A stretch of DNA of 64,000 nucleotides, taken from contig JAKVPA010000009.1 of the NCBI GenBank assembly GCA_022482495.1, positions 1 through 64,000 on the forward strand, given 5' to 3'. This document shows, piece after piece, positions 63,527 to 64,000 of this stretch. The notes under the pieces are model-generated. The model saw nothing but the letters and a program-made list of their open reading frames with translations, did not search any database and was not told where the DNA came from. A program made the position numbers and the translations under genes. The number at the start of each line of letters is the position of its first letter. The first letter of the stretch is position 1. The DNA is from Sphaerochaeta sp. (lineage in GTDB: Bacteria > Spirochaetota > Spirochaetia > Sphaerochaetales > Sphaerochaetaceae).

Positions 63527-63919
63527 TCATTTCTCGTATTTTCTCACTACACCGACAACCACACCAGAGATGGAGAGCTCTTCCTCCCTGAGGATGGGAA
63601 TGTCACGGTAGGCTGGATTCTCCGCGTGGAGCACCGCCATTCCCCCACGCAAACGAAGCCGTTTGATGACGAACGCGCCATCATAGACGGCAAGCACGAT
63701 GTCCCCGTCTTTGGCGCGGATCTGCCGGTCCACCACCAAAATGTCGCCATCGATGATATGGGCGCCATTCATCGAATCGCCACTGCAGCGGACGCACAGC
63801 GTGCTGGTCTTGTGCCGCACCAGATACTCCTGCAGGTTGATGGACTCCTCACTTTGGTCCGCCGCGGGAGAAGGAAAGCCACAGGGGATGATGTCTTGGA
63901 TGAACGGAATCGTTTCCAT
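63527..63919 (-). CDS. umuD: UmuD-like S24 peptidase
   Basis: 130-aa self-cleaving LexA/UmuD-type serine peptidase. The cleavage site is IIPCGFPSPAAD, cysteine-glycine at 13-14 as in E. coli UmuD. The serine is in CSGDSMNG (Ser49) and the lysine in FVIKRL (Lys86), with the same 37-residue spacing. UmuD' activates the error-prone polymerase UmuC, but no umuC follows here. The ATG at 63919 is chosen by family length. Confidence 0.9.
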   Translation of the reverse strand: METIPFIQDIIPCGFPSPAADQSEESINLQEYLVRHKTSTLCVRCSGDSMNGAHIIDGDILVVDRQIRAKDGDIVLAVYDGAFVIKRLRLRGGMAVLHAENPAYRDIPILREEELSISGVVVGVVRKYEK

Positions 63920-64000
63920 GGCTCCATCGTAGCATAATGGTAACATTTGTAAAGTACTTCTTGACGAATCCTTCCCTTTTCGCTCATCATGGAATCATGT

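Noticed and set aside
1-64000. CRISPR array
   Set aside because: No regularly spaced direct repeats and no cas-like genes were seen.

Overview
The window looks like part of a chromosome from an anaerobic, host- or sediment-associated spirochaete of the Sphaerochaeta/Treponema type. This is an inference. It rests on exported proteins whose signal peptides are followed by a Gly-Thr/Ser-Lys-Glu stretch (sugar-binding protein, FKBP protein), desulfoferrodoxin, PPi-dependent phosphofructokinase, and a set of ABC importers and glycosidases. No rRNA is present to confirm it.

Region by region: 1-3.5 kb is a 'recombinases in trio' (RIT) element, three overlapping tyrosine recombinase genes with palindromes at the right edge. 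3.5-6.3 kb is accessory DNA with two unknown small genes and a complete ISL3-family IS (4696-6117) with a perfect 8-bp target duplication. 6.4-12.2 kb holds a heterodimeric ABC exporter, tRNA-Arg(TCT), a DUF2156 protein and two unknown genes. 12.3-18.2 kb carries potABCD (spermidine/putrescine import) and a PutP-type symporter. 18.2-22.3 kb is a minus-strand operon: CDA-fold deaminase, MtnA-like isomerase, MTA/MTI phosphorylase and a DUF2207 membrane protein. 22.4-30.2 kb has an exported FKBP protein, a LacI regulator, a cytidylate-kinase-like gene, a glutamyl-tRNA-reductase-like/cyclase fusion, an Ogg-type glycosylase, desulfoferrodoxin, an MFS transporter and a DUF3320 protein.

30.2-41.2 kb contains cysK with two Rrf2 regulators, DUF1846 (frame-disrupted), a DJ-1 protein, DAHP synthase, an acyl-CoA ligase, a WalJ-like hydrolase, asnS, DUF5131 (frame-disrupted), a LuxR regulator and DUF188. 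41.2-55.8 kb is a glycan region: two GH2 enzymes, PPi-PFK (frame-disrupted), an SSS symporter, a CUT1 sugar ABC importer under a ROK regulator (frame-disrupted), and a divergent GH20 hexosaminidase. 55.8-64 kb has YhbY, a second acyl-CoA ligase, a folC-thpR-methyltransferase operon, a thioredoxin/CXXC/4Fe-4S membrane operon and an orphan UmuD.

How the genes work together: the GH20, beta-mannosidase and ABC/ROK genes read as a beta-linked HexNAc/mannose glycan utilisation locus, with one operator motif shared by the ROK-GH20 intergenic region and the binding-protein gene. The Pot importer and the methylthioadenosine-salvage operon both concern polyamine metabolism. Four genes between 33 and 54 kb are split by apparent single-base indels, which makes assembly error at least as likely as real gene decay. 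The least familiar items are the HemA-like/cyclase fusion, the deaminase-MTIP-MtnA-DUF2207 operon and the small CXXC membrane protein overlapping its two partners.
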